From Coptodactyla brooksi (lineage: Eukaryota > Arthropoda > Insecta > Coleoptera > Scarabaeidae), in assembly GCA_033557675.1 (NCBI GenBank), contig JAWQRM010000575.1, forward strand, positions 1-21,330: a stretch of DNA of 21,330 nucleotides, written 5' to 3'. The notes under the pieces were generated by a model, which did not search any database, was not told the DNA's origin, and saw only the letters and a list, made by a program, of their open reading frames with translations. The translations under genes were made by a program, and so were the position numbers. The first letter of the stretch is position 1. The number at the start of each line of letters is the position of its first letter. Positions 1 to 9,600 of this stretch are shown here, piece by piece.

Positions 1-83
1 ATTAATATTTAGTTTTTATTAAGGACCCTCAGTATTATAGAAAATTAGGGGTTACCTTTTACCTTTTAGCCTTCTGTTATATA

Positions 84-85
<2 letters not shown>

Positions 86-119
<34 letters not shown>
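86..119. repeat. TA dinucleotide microsatellite
   Basis: Uninterrupted alternating A/T of about 34 bases, preceded by the interrupted run GTTATATATGATATA. Confidence 0.95.
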
Positions 120-121
<2 letters not shown>

Positions 122-425
122 GTGATATATCATAATAAGTAAGCTCTTACCTCACTTATAGTAAGTAATAGTAAGCTCTTCAGAAATGAATATTAGTTTG
201 CATTTACCACAACTTGATAACAGTTTTCGTTTTCAAAATACAAGTGTATAAATACTTTTTCCCTCAATTTGCAACCCTTATTACTTGCCCCAGAGGCTTT
301 TAGAGCACGTATAAAAAATACGTGAACCTTATTTTTGTCCATTCTATCGCTGTACCAAATTGCATCGAAATCGGTGACTGACAGTTGTGACACTTCCCTT
401 GTCAGAGTACACCAGGCACCGGCCC

Positions 426-460
426 GCAACAGTGGAGACGGAGTAGGTCCTATAGAGATG
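426..460 (+). repeat. Short dispersed motif GCAACAGTGGAGACGGAGTAG, copy 1
   Basis: It shares GCAACAGTGGAGA exactly with the minus strand at 18001-18035; similarity downstream is weaker. Confidence 0.45.
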
Positions 461-740
461 GAATAATGAATATCAAGAAATTGTTCTGGTGAGCTCTGTC
501 CACATAGTCGCAAAATCTTCTTATAAAAGAACCACAATAACATGTGCCTATATACAAGTATAAATATACAATAAAAAATGGTATTCAGTGTACTAGTTTT
601 TATAGAATAATATTTCCAATATTTGAACGCAATTGTAAGTTAACAGTACATCAACAGATGACGCACCCAGCAGGAGGTGATTTAATACGCAAACTAAGTT
701 GCCTAAACTCGTCACGCTCCTAATCAGTGTAAGGACCAAA

Positions 741-852
741 ATGGTGCCTCCAAAAAAATGTAAACAAGCAATAGAAATTGATTTGAGCGCAAACCAGATT
801 TCTTATCCTCGCAATCAACGAATTTGTGAGTATAGCAGTACAACTACAAAGT
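741..852 (+). repeat. Dispersed repeat, copy 1 (inverted partner at 5418-5528)
   Basis: The block shares an ordered set of matches with the reverse complement of 5418-5528, including 808-832 against 5428-5452 (25 nt with one mismatch), the TGTAAACAA block and the GAGCG...CAAA.CAGAT segment. It is probably a degraded mobile element of unknown class. No coding frame survives. Confidence 0.65.
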
Positions 853-999
853 GAGATTGTGCCTGTAGGGTAAAAACCAAAATATACAGTTAACAAAATT
901 AAGAAAAAATAAAAGATACAATCCTAAATATCTCAGACAGGTAAGTTGACGATGTTTACAGAATAATTGTACGGGTTTGTATCAAAATAATTAATACCA

Positions 1000-1094
1000 A
1001 ACTAACCAAATCAAACCAAACCAACCCAACCTAACCTAATCAACTTGCTGTCAGCAACCGATTAGAGCTGAGGCCATTCTTGCTGTTCTAGAAT
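1000..1094 (-). repeat. Degenerate GGTTAGG/GGTTGGG tract with conserved flank, copy 1
   Basis: On the minus strand a 29-nt segment (1094-1066) is followed about 25-30 nt later by GATTAGGTTAGGTTGGGTTG and further GGTTTG units. The 29-nt segment occurs again, inverted and with one mismatch, at 3514-3542, also beside GGTTNG units. The tract resembles a degenerate insect telomere-type repeat (TTAGG) but is not a clean array. Confidence 0.7.
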
Positions 1095-1100
1095 TTCAGC

Positions 1101-1656
1101 ATGTTTTTTTTGTAAAAAGAAAGAAAATATTAAGGAAAATGTTATGTTACGAACCTTATTAAATATCAAAAACAAACCTAAAAATCTATCGATTTTAACA
1201 ATCGTTTTGCTTTTAACTACTAAAGTGTATATATTTACTTTTAGTAGAGGTTGTAAAGGAAGAGTTTTTAGGGTAAAACCGTGGCTCAACCATAACTCAT
1301 AAAACGTTATATTTTACGCTTCGTTTATTGCCCGTTTTAAGTGTCCAGTATCCCACTCAATTTACCATCCTATTGTAGACAAGGACTCACATAAAGTACC
1401 TTTTCCACGGGCTCACAACCACCGCCACGTTGCCGTAACGGCGTACCGAAGGATTTAGTGCTTTTCGGCAAAGATACAACTAGAGAAATGACCTGTATTC
1501 TGAGCCATTGTACTGGGGCTTTCGAATGAACGCGGCGCATAAATTCTTCTCGCGCTTCCCCACTCGTTCCTCGAGAAATTTCAAATATTTATGCGCCTAC
1601 GCTAACCGTGAAAATTCGTGTTCGTCCTTTACGGGTCGTTTCACGTGTGAAATAAT
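1101..1656. other. Noncoding stretch, nothing recognised
   Basis: Short open frames on both strands (for example 1062-1289 minus and 1508-1747 plus) show no protein motif, and the second runs straight into the foldback element at 1657. I see no RNA gene or promoter here. Confidence 0.5.
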
Positions 1657-1949
1657 AGTCACTAGAACTAACAAACACCTCAACCACAACTTTTTAATTA
1701 TCCTGTCCTTCTACGTACCAGGACAAAAAGGGTCGAGGCAGGTATAGGGGAAGAACCGTTATTAAATATTATTTTATATTAGTTATTATTAAATATTATT
1801 TAATAGCGGCCCTGCCCCTATACCTGCCTCAATCCTTTTTGACCTGGTAGGTAGAAGGACAAGGTAATTAATTTTCATTATTTTATTAACATATATGGAA
1901 TCTTAAAACATTAGTGTTGTGGTTGAGGTGTTTGTTAGTTCTAGTGACT
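1657..1949. mobile_element. Long foldback palindrome, likely MITE or foldback element
   Basis: The outer arms 1657-1690 and 1916-1949 are perfect reverse complements over 34 nt, starting AGTCACTAGAACTAACAAAC. The inner arms 1691-1750 and 1815-1872 pair with several mismatches, sharing CAGGTATAGGGG. A 43-nt AT-rich insertion (about 1873-1915) interrupts the right arm only. The 64-nt centre is itself imperfectly palindromic (CCGTTATTAAATATTATT and its complement). No transposase and no clear target duplication are visible, so it would be non-autonomous. Confidence 0.8.
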
Positions 1950-2559
1950 ATGAAACCACAGATCTCCTTTTCTTCCAATAAAATGAACTAATAGTGACAA
2001 TTGTTCGGTTGTGAACACAACCTCATGTTTCACAGCAACACACCTTTTTTTCCCATGCGAATCGATTCGTTTCCGCGAATTTTAAAGCTATAATTAGATT
2101 TAGGCGTAGCGTGAGGATTTATTTAATTTGAGCGGTGATTTATACAAACAGCCGATTTAATAACATTACCCGTGAAATATCGAATTCGAAAATAACATAT
2201 AGCTAATGCTCGAATTGTAATTATCAATATTTAAAATATACGGGGGGAATGTGTGCCAAATCTAGATAATTATATTTATTCATACACAAAGTTGAGAGTC
2301 ATTCACAGACTGTAGAGAGTCATTCGTTTCCTTTCAAATTTACAAAGAGTTTCTTAATAAAAAAAATATCAAAATTGCATCAAAAATTATCAAACGTGAT
2401 TCTCGAAATGATCTCCAGAAATGTGGTTTCAATTTGTTAACTAACTAATTGATTAAAAGTAATTCATTAAAAGTAGAAAACATACAAATTAAAAGACAAA
2501 CAAATCACATGCACATATGTAAGTAATTTATTTAAATAGTTCTAAGAAAAGTCCTGTAC
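1950..2559. other. AT-rich noncoding stretch
   Basis: I see no open frame of note, no repeat copy and no RNA-gene structure in this stretch. Confidence 0.5.
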
Positions 2560-2845
2560 CACTTTGCGATTTGCGGAACAGTTTTTTAGATATTAAATAT
2601 AAGGGTCAATTAAATGAAAGCAAGACAGAGGCCATTCAACCAAAGGTATGGTATTTAGAAAACTACCATACTTTTTTAAAATTAAAAAAAGTGTTTTTTT
2701 GAAAAAACATTTTCTTTTAATTTTTCTTTTAATTAAACAGTTTTGAAAATGTTCTTTTCAAGAATTTTTCTCGAATATAAAAAAAAATGTTAAAAAGATT
2801 ACCTCTGATTTTATGTTTGCTAGTTTTACACCGGACACTCTGTAT
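2560..2845 (+). mobile_element. Possible short transposon remnant ending CCGGACACTCTGTATA
   Basis: The right end, TTACACCGGACACTCTGTATA, resembles the GGACACCCTGTATA-type ends I associate with dispersed insect repeats. Inside are long A/T homopolymer runs and a hairpin with an 8-bp stem (GTATGGTA at 2646-2653 with TACCATAC at 2664-2671). The left border cannot be defined and no coding frame is present. Confidence 0.3.
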
Positions 2846-3235
2846 AATATTCAGTTCATTCATTCTCCTATTGTGCGAGCGGTAGTTGTAACTGCTAAGT
2901 GGTTATTGTAAAACATTCGATATACCTTGTCCTTCCTTTATAAGATCGTGCGGGTTTCTTAATAATTATTGATTGAGAAGCAAATTGGTGGAGGAGCTGG
3001 AAATCTGATGGTGACGCAGAAAACATGGTACAATATTCCTCCTGCTATCTGACAGGAATACCCAGAAATGGAAAATACCAAGTTGAGAAAGGTATTACAC
3101 TGTCCTCCTAAGTATTTCAACTAAAAAAATACTTTAATACAAAACCATTATTGAAAATTTCTTAATATATATTTAATATATAAATCTTTATTTTCTGGTG
3201 GCTCTTGACAATATCGACTTAGGAGAGTATTATAA
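2846..3235. other. Noncoding stretch, nothing recognised
   Basis: Mixed-composition DNA with stop codons in all frames at short intervals. I see nothing in it. Confidence 0.45.
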
Positions 3236-3239
3236 AATT

Positions 3240-3600
3240 AAACTAGTATTATTAAACCCAACCCAATCCAACGCAACGATCCAATTGTTACAGTTACGTT
3301 GAGCTGGGTTAGATTGGGTTGGGTTAGGTTGGGTTTTGTCGGATTCGGTTCTATTAGGTTTGGTTGAATCGGATTGCATTAGGTTGGGTTGGATTAAATT
3401 GGGTTGAACTTTCAAATTTATTAATTTATTCAAATGGAAATCTGACTGTTGGCTATTTCCCCGAATATACTGGAAAATAATTAAACATTTGTTTTTACAA
3501 ACAACAAATTGACATTCTAGAACATCAAGAATGGCCTCAGCTATCAGGGGATTCAATTGATTGGATTGGATTCGGTAGGGTTCGGTTAGCCGAGCCCTAC
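3240..3600 (+). repeat. Degenerate GGTTNG tract with conserved flank, copy 2
   Basis: Positions 3296-3415 are built from units such as GGGTTAGATTGGGTTGGGTT, GGTTAGGTT and GGATTGCATTAGG. The first 40 bases carry the opposite strand (CCCAACCCAATCC). The segment 3514-3542 is the inverted match to 1066-1094, followed by GGATTGGATTCGG units at 3555-3590. A 140-codon minus-strand frame across the tract encodes low-complexity Gln-Pro-Asn strings and is an artefact of the repeat. Confidence 0.7.
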
Positions 3601-4089
3601 CCCTATTGGGTGTTGTTGTTCTCCAGCGTTGTCTTAAGTTGGCAACTTCCATTTCCTGTTTTCTATCTATAGAAGCGGTTTTCTCTTCTCAAAAGTCCTC
3701 TTGGGCGTTTCTTGTCTTTTTGGAGGGGTTAGTTGTAACTCTTTTTCGCTGCTGTTTTTTGAGTTGAAGTTTCGGCGACGTCCTTTCGAACTTTCGTCGG
3801 ATTTATCCTTACGGATCTTCAAGTACATTGGACGGAGTATAACCTGAAGGTAAGTGATGGAGTGTTTTTGCTTGCTCTGACGGTTCGTTACAAGTATTTT
3901 TCTGCTAAGTGAGATTTTAAGAGATTCGTTCGACTAAAAAGTCTTTATTTCAAGATATTAGCCTTCACTACCTTTAAAAGCTTTTGTGTTTTCGAGCTTG
4001 TTCCATATTGCAATTGTACTACAGGAACAACGACTGGATTATGTTAAATATCTATTACTTTTTAATTCCGCAATCGGAATTCGAACACA
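3601..4089. other. Noncoding stretch with one donor-like site
   Basis: GAAG|GTAAGTGATG at about 3846-3859 is a strong plus-strand splice-donor consensus preceded by T-rich sequence. No acceptor, coding frame or polyadenylation signal links it to a gene, so an untranslated first exon of a neighbouring transcript is only a possibility. Confidence 0.2.
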
Positions 4090-5180
4090 CCCCAGCGATT
4101 AATAATAAAAGCTTAATCCCCCTTTCGATCCGTTTTGCCCGGTTTTCCGATATAAATTACTAAATTGGAAAATCCACAGTCACGTATCCACAAGTTTCGC
4201 CCGCCCAATTAATACACAGGGCGGAATAATGACTGGAGTAGGGGCCTTCCGCTTCCGGTCTATGTATTCCGGACAATCACCTGCATTCAATAATAATTTA
4301 TCTGGCTGAAAACGGCTCCCGTATCAAGGATTATTTCAGCTAGGGAGGTAACGGGGGGAGGGTACGAAACTAAGCCCCCCCATTGTTGCCGAGGTTTCTG
4401 AAGTCTAATCTAGGCGAAACTGGGCCCTGGATATTCAGATACCGTCGCGACCGAAGCTACAGGAGTGCGATTGTGTTGCCAACCTCACGCCACATTTATT
4501 GGATTTCGAATTTTCCTGCCACAGTGTGGAAAATCGTTGATATCTGGTTAACGTGTCTTTCTCTCGATACTTTTTATGACGTTAATAATTCAATACTTTC
4601 ATTCCACGACGTTCGACTTATTCAAAAGGCAAAGGAGGCAATTTTCTTCAAAAGAAAAAAAAACAGGACGTTTAGAGGAAATCCCGAAAAGCGGCGGGAA
4701 TTATTCAGGCACGACCGGGAGGGCTCCGAAATCCCCCAAGCGGACTCATAACGCACGCAAATTCTTTCCTAATAACCGAAGTTCGCGCGGTTTTGCGGAC
4801 GCCGTCGGAATAAGGATGGCCGGAAAATCCAGCCCTTACCGAAAGCGTAAGTGTGTAATAATTCCCCGAAGTGGGAAAATTTACGCCGAAAGTTCGATTG
4901 CCTGCAGAATTCGAAATTCAACGTAAACCCCCCCGAAGTAATCCCAATTCTCCGTGGATATAAAGAGACGCATGGGGCGCTCGGTCACCGAACCTCTCAC
5001 CAACGGGTTGTTTTTGTTTTTTATTTTTCATTTCGTCCAATACGAGCTCTCTTACTGGAGGAAGCACTTTAAATTGTCGATGCTAGAGACCACAGCACCT
5101 GCGGTCGTAGTTAAGTTAAACTTCTTGTGGCTTCCTATAATTGGGATCCAGTCCCCCTTCCCCCCCACGACCAAAGTTTA
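4090..5180. other. CpG-rich noncoding block
   Basis: This block is visibly richer in G+C and CpG than its surroundings, with many CCGAA, TTCCG and CGCG strings (for example 4675-4830). Overlapping plus-strand frames at 4383-4751, 4576-4926 and 4954-5181 stay open because of this composition but do not resemble known proteins and have no conserved motif. Confidence 0.45.
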
Positions 5181-6490
5181 ATGTCAAAGGAAGTAAAACG
5201 GAGTTCAGTTGGAAACTTTTCCCTATAAAATCAAGTAAGGCGTTGGAAAACAAATCGGTAAATCATTGAAACACATAAACAATTAGTAGACGGATAAGAA
5301 GCTATCTTTTCTCTAGGGGAATACCCACCTACTCACTTTCTTCTGTACTGATTTAAAAGAAGTTCTAAATGCATATACTATTGCTGAAATTGATGATAAC
5401 GAAGTTATCCTGATTAGTAAGTTGTTGTACTCACAAACTCGTTGATTGCGAGCGTCATAGATCTGATTTGCATGCAAAACTATACCTATTTGCTTTGTTT
5501 ACGTTTATTGAGGATTCACCATTACGACCTCTCTACTAGTCGGGTGTATAGCGAACGTAGACAATCTTGTTTGTTAATTATTTTGTAATTTTGTTTATAA
5601 ACATCGCGTGTACTATATTACTGTTGATTTGATAATGCATGTTGTTGAAGTTCTCTTGGAAGGAGTTTTTTTCTCGTCCATAGAAGGCGTTTCGTTTTTG
5701 TCGTTATATTACGGCTGGATTACAAGTCTCCACTTGTAGAGGGCCGGAGCACGGGGTACTCTGCGTAATCCAGGGTTTGACAATCTCCAAGGAAGAACGT
5801 CCTGTGTTAGTGTGCGGATTTTAGGTGGAGGTACGGGTGTTTCGGCACCTCCGCCAATTTGCGTGTCCAATGTGGTGTGTACAGTATAAAAATAATTCGT
5901 AAATAGGAGAGGTGTGTAAGATTTTGTGAACTAGAAGTGTATTGTACCATTCCAGTAACCTACCCGAAAACGGGGTTTCCTGTAATTAAAGGTAAGTCAA
6001 AATCCTGTGTGGTAACTCATGGATACTACACGCGAGAACTGTGGTAGTAGCAATATCATTAAAAAAACATTTTAAAAATTGTTGTTAGAGAGATTAAGAT
6101 ATCCTATATCTCAAGTTTTAGTCATTTTAATGGGAAAGGTCCGGTGGATCATAGTTGACGTTACGCGGGGAATTGAAAAAAGAGTACTTATTCTTATTTT
6201 ATGTATAAGAGGATCAAGTACAAGTAGAAAATGCAGTAAGTAGGCAACGCCAACCGTGACCCATCAAGACGTGGTGACGTAGCAGGTTCAATCACCTCAA
6301 TAGTTATTATATAAGCGCGGTTAGGTTAATAATAGGGTATTCATTGACAGTGTAGACATTCATAGATTATGCAATTATGGTGTATTCGTATTCGTAAGAG
6401 TATCCACATACGTAGTGGACTCTAGCCACACCGCAGTATGGAGAAGATAATACAACCCCTCATCGAAGCCCAAAACATCGACAACAACAA
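5181..6490. other. Noncoding stretch downstream of the channel gene
   Basis: Apart from the repeat copy at 5418-5528, I see a hairpin at about 5824-5856 (GGTGGAGGTAC paired with GGCACCTCCGCC), a smaller one at about 5720-5735 (ACAAGT, CTCC, ACTTGT), a TATA-like TATAAAAATA near 5885, and a donor-like AAAG|GTAAGTCA at about 5988-5999. Together 5640-5995 could be a solo long terminal repeat or a 5' untranslated exon. Neither is proven. Confidence 0.3.
5418..5528 (-). repeat. Dispersed repeat, copy 2 (inverted partner of 741-852)
   Basis: On the minus strand this matches 741-852 over roughly 110 bp with scattered mismatches and small gaps, and with the internal order conserved. The two copies are inverted and about 4.6 kb apart. 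Confidence 0.65.
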
Positions 6491-6497
6491 GAAGTCT

Positions 6498-6503
6498 TTT
6501 ATT
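6498..6503 (-). terminator. Polyadenylation signal AATAAA of the channel gene
   Basis: AATAAA on the minus strand begins 129 nt after the last base of the stop codon. It is followed within about 40 nt by a GT-rich run (TTGTTGTTGTCGATG, about 6474-6488), the expected downstream element, so cleavage probably falls near 6480-6490 and the 3' untranslated region is about 150 nt long. Confidence 0.6.
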
Positions 6504-6632
6504 TCAATACTACAGAAGTATCTCAATAATAAAAAAGAACGAAAAGCTATATCGGCGCACTTGTGTAACTACGAGTGCACATATAGGTCAAGAGTTTTTC
6601 GATTACATCTATCCCCATGTGACACTTATATT

Positions 6633-9600
6633 TTAGAACCCTCGGTAAGTCTCCAAACGGTTCTGGATGATGTAATGGGAGGCAGGGAAGAACTTGAGCA
6701 GGTGCCTCCAATCTTGAAACTTCAAGACGACGACGATGGTTGTGCCGATGCACCGATAACTGTACCTGTAGGTCGTGTCCTCGTAGATGCCTTGGACGAT
6801 GCCGAACGATTGGCCACTTTTCAGAATTGTAACCCTCCTGTTCCGGAGCATGTCGTCCATCACCTCTATCTTCCCTTCGAGGATGAAGAACATAGCGTCC
6901 TCGACGTTGTGCTTAAACTCTATGTAACCGTAATCGAAGGACATCCTGAAGGTGACCACGCGCATCATCTGCCTCAGCAGGTCGGGGTGGCAGTCCCTGA
7001 AGACCACGTGTTGAGCGAAGAACCGGTTGCAGCACGTGGCGAGGAGTACGTCCTTCACGTAGGGATTTATCGTCGTCAGCATGGTCGGGTACTGGACGCC
7101 CTTGTAGAGGAACCAGAGGAGGTCGGTGTAAGTTGATAACCTCCACATTACCGCCGTGTCCAAGTCCTGCGAGACGCAGTAAAACTCCAACCGCCGCCTG
7201 ATCATTTGGAAGGCCAGGTGGATGTCGTTCACTTCGACGATGGCCGCGAATATCTGCCCAGTTATTACCGCTTGCAACGAGTAGTTTATCAGGAGGAGCA
7301 CGACGAAGAGGAATATGAGCAGCGGATGCTGCGGCGAGTAAACGTACTGAGTCGAAAGCGTCAACGCGTGCAGCGCGAGGTGGAGCAAGCGGCTGTGGAG
7401 CCTGATCATCTCCTTCTCCTCCATTTCGTGGAGAACGCTACAGAAGGGGATGTGAGGCTTCATGTTCACCTCGAGGTTGCACGCGCACACGCCCAGGATG
7501 GCCGCCATGCCGCACAGCGCCAGCGACGTCCACACCAGGATGAAGCCGAACCTTACGACGTACGGGTTCGTGTTCAGCTTCTGGTTCATCATCGTGAAGA
7601 ACTCGAAGATGTACGACAGTCGGATCAGGCGGTTCATCCGCAGGATCGCGTAGAACGTCTTCATCTCGCCCTCGTTGATCGGCAGGAGGAAGGTGAGGAG
7701 GTCGAACGGAACCATGCTGAGGAACGTCAGCCAGTACTTGAACTTATTACTCGTGTTCCTCTGCTTGATCTTCTGCGGATCTCTGACGAGGACGCCGTAA
7801 TCGTTAACGTACGCGATCCTGTTCCTGAAGACGAAGTGTATAACGAACAGGGCGTCGCAGCAATACTGGCAGATGACGAGCCACCGATTGTGGTTCCCCG
7901 TGCTCATCTGGAAGAAATCCAACAGGATGCCGATGTAGCAGGGGAAGAGCAACTGGATGGTCAGCCAGAACCGAATGAAGAACGAGTCGGGATGGTAGGT
8001 TTTCGTGAAAATTAACTTCCTCCTCGGCGCGTAGTGCTCGACCTCGTCCGGGTTGACCGACTGGGTCAGGCTCTGTATGTAGTACAAGTGTCTCAACCTT
8101 AACTTTTCAAACTCCGCTTTTATTTTGGGGAACCTGTTGAGCATGTAGTGGAACATCGTGCTCCTGACCCTCAGTAACTCGACGTGGCAGTTCGTGATCA
8201 CGCTCACCTTAGCCCGGAGCCATTCCGTGTTCTCCAAGTTTCCGATAATCGCGCCCGGGTACAATCTGACCAAAGTGGTGCCGTCGGGCGCGAGGACGTC
8301 CACGTTTCCCCTCAGTATTATCGCGAGCGTGTCCTCTATGTCGTTTATCGTGACGGGGTAGCCGTACTTGACGACGAAATCGTACGTCGCGAGCGCTATC
8401 AGGTTCCTGTAGAACGGGATCGATTTCGTCCTGAACGCGGACGTGTCGTACGCGCGCTTCCCGTAGCAATCGTACAGGATGTCGGTCTGTATCGGCTCGT
8501 GCAACTTCCTTATGACCGACTGGAACGGTTTCCCCTTGAACAGCGTCCACCTGTTCTCGCAACAGTTGATCGTGTACTTCCTCAGCGCCTTCGGCACCCT
8601 TATCAGCTTCATGAAGGCCAACAGGCGCCGCATCGCGTGCTGGTACTCGATGAGCAGCCCGTGCCTGTATATGAAGTAAGTGGTGACGTACCCGATGCAC
8701 GTGATCAGCAACGTCTGCCCGATGAACATAAGGATTATCACGCGCAGCCTCGTTGCCTCCCTCGCGACGACGAAGTTCTGCCAGCCGGCGGTCGTGACGT
8801 AAGAGATGCCTACGTACAGGGCGATCATTTGGCCGGCGAGCGGCGACACGGGCTTCCGAAAATCGGACATCTCGATTATCGAGTCGTCGAAGCACGTGAC
8901 GTTCTCGAGCAGGTACTTCCCCCCGAAGACGCCGAAATCGCACTCGCAGTGCACTATGAGGCTGCCGAAGAAATTCCCCACGACGAACAGTACCGGAACG
9001 TAGGAGATCATGAAGAACGAGGGCACAGCCGTCAACGATTTAACCTGGAGCATGTACATGAAGCTCACGTAACGGTGCAACTGCAGCAGCCTGTTAGTGT
9101 TCGTCGCGAAGTAGCTGATCGCGTCGTACGGTGCTGAGAGTATCGAGATGGGGAGGACACCGAGCAGATCCAGTAAGAATCCGTTGGAGAAGTAGTGCTT
9201 CGCCGTACTCAAGGGATGAGTCACCAAGATGCCGTCGGCGGTGTGATAACACACGTGCATCCTCATGTAAATATCGACATAGGCCGTAACGTCCAAGAGG
9301 ATCAAGATGATCCTGTAAGGAGTGCGCACAATCGGTGGCATCATGTACAGTATCGCGGTCAAAATCGCGAAAACGCTGCGAAACGATTCCCAGATTATCA
9401 GGAAATTGCTGTCGGGATAGATCGTGCTCCTGAGTAGGAACACCCTGAGAAAACTGAGCGGATAGAGCCTGTCGAACGGGTAGTGATAATCGTACTCCTC
9501 CATCGTGCCATGCGTAAAGTTGTAACCGAACGAGTGGATGTTCTTCTTCGGGGGCAACTTATCCGGGGGGACGACGCAGTTCGTTTCGACCGACGCCAAC

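Larger units (their letters stand above)
1..640. other. AT-rich stretch, no recognised gene
   Basis: The stretch contains a TA microsatellite (separate entry), an 11-nt direct repeat AGTAAGCTCTT at 138-148 and 170-180, and a 116-codon minus-strand frame at 193-543 that starts at an ATG. The frame has no motif I recognise. Its middle overlaps the dispersed motif GCAACAGTGGAGA, so it is more likely an old repeat than a gene. Confidence 0.5.

Noticed and set aside
1000..1050. True telomeric TTAGG array
   Set aside because: Units are mixed and interrupted and lie inside unique DNA; at most telomere-like degenerate repeats.
3230..3652. 140-codon minus-strand frame as a gene
   Set aside because: It translates the degenerate GGTTNG repeat into Gln/Pro/Asn/Ser strings; no protein-like content.
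6240..6310. tRNA gene or tRNA-derived SINE (GGTTCAATC B-box-like string near 6286)
   Set aside because: No matching acceptor stem, anticodon arm or A box at the right distance.
8184..9137. 317-codon plus-strand frame, and similar ones at 6438-7136, 7206-8015, 9483-10079 and 11028-12146
   Set aside because: All lie opposite the GC-rich channel exon, give Arg/Val/Asp/Glu-rich low-information protein and carry no domain; they are by-products of codon bias.
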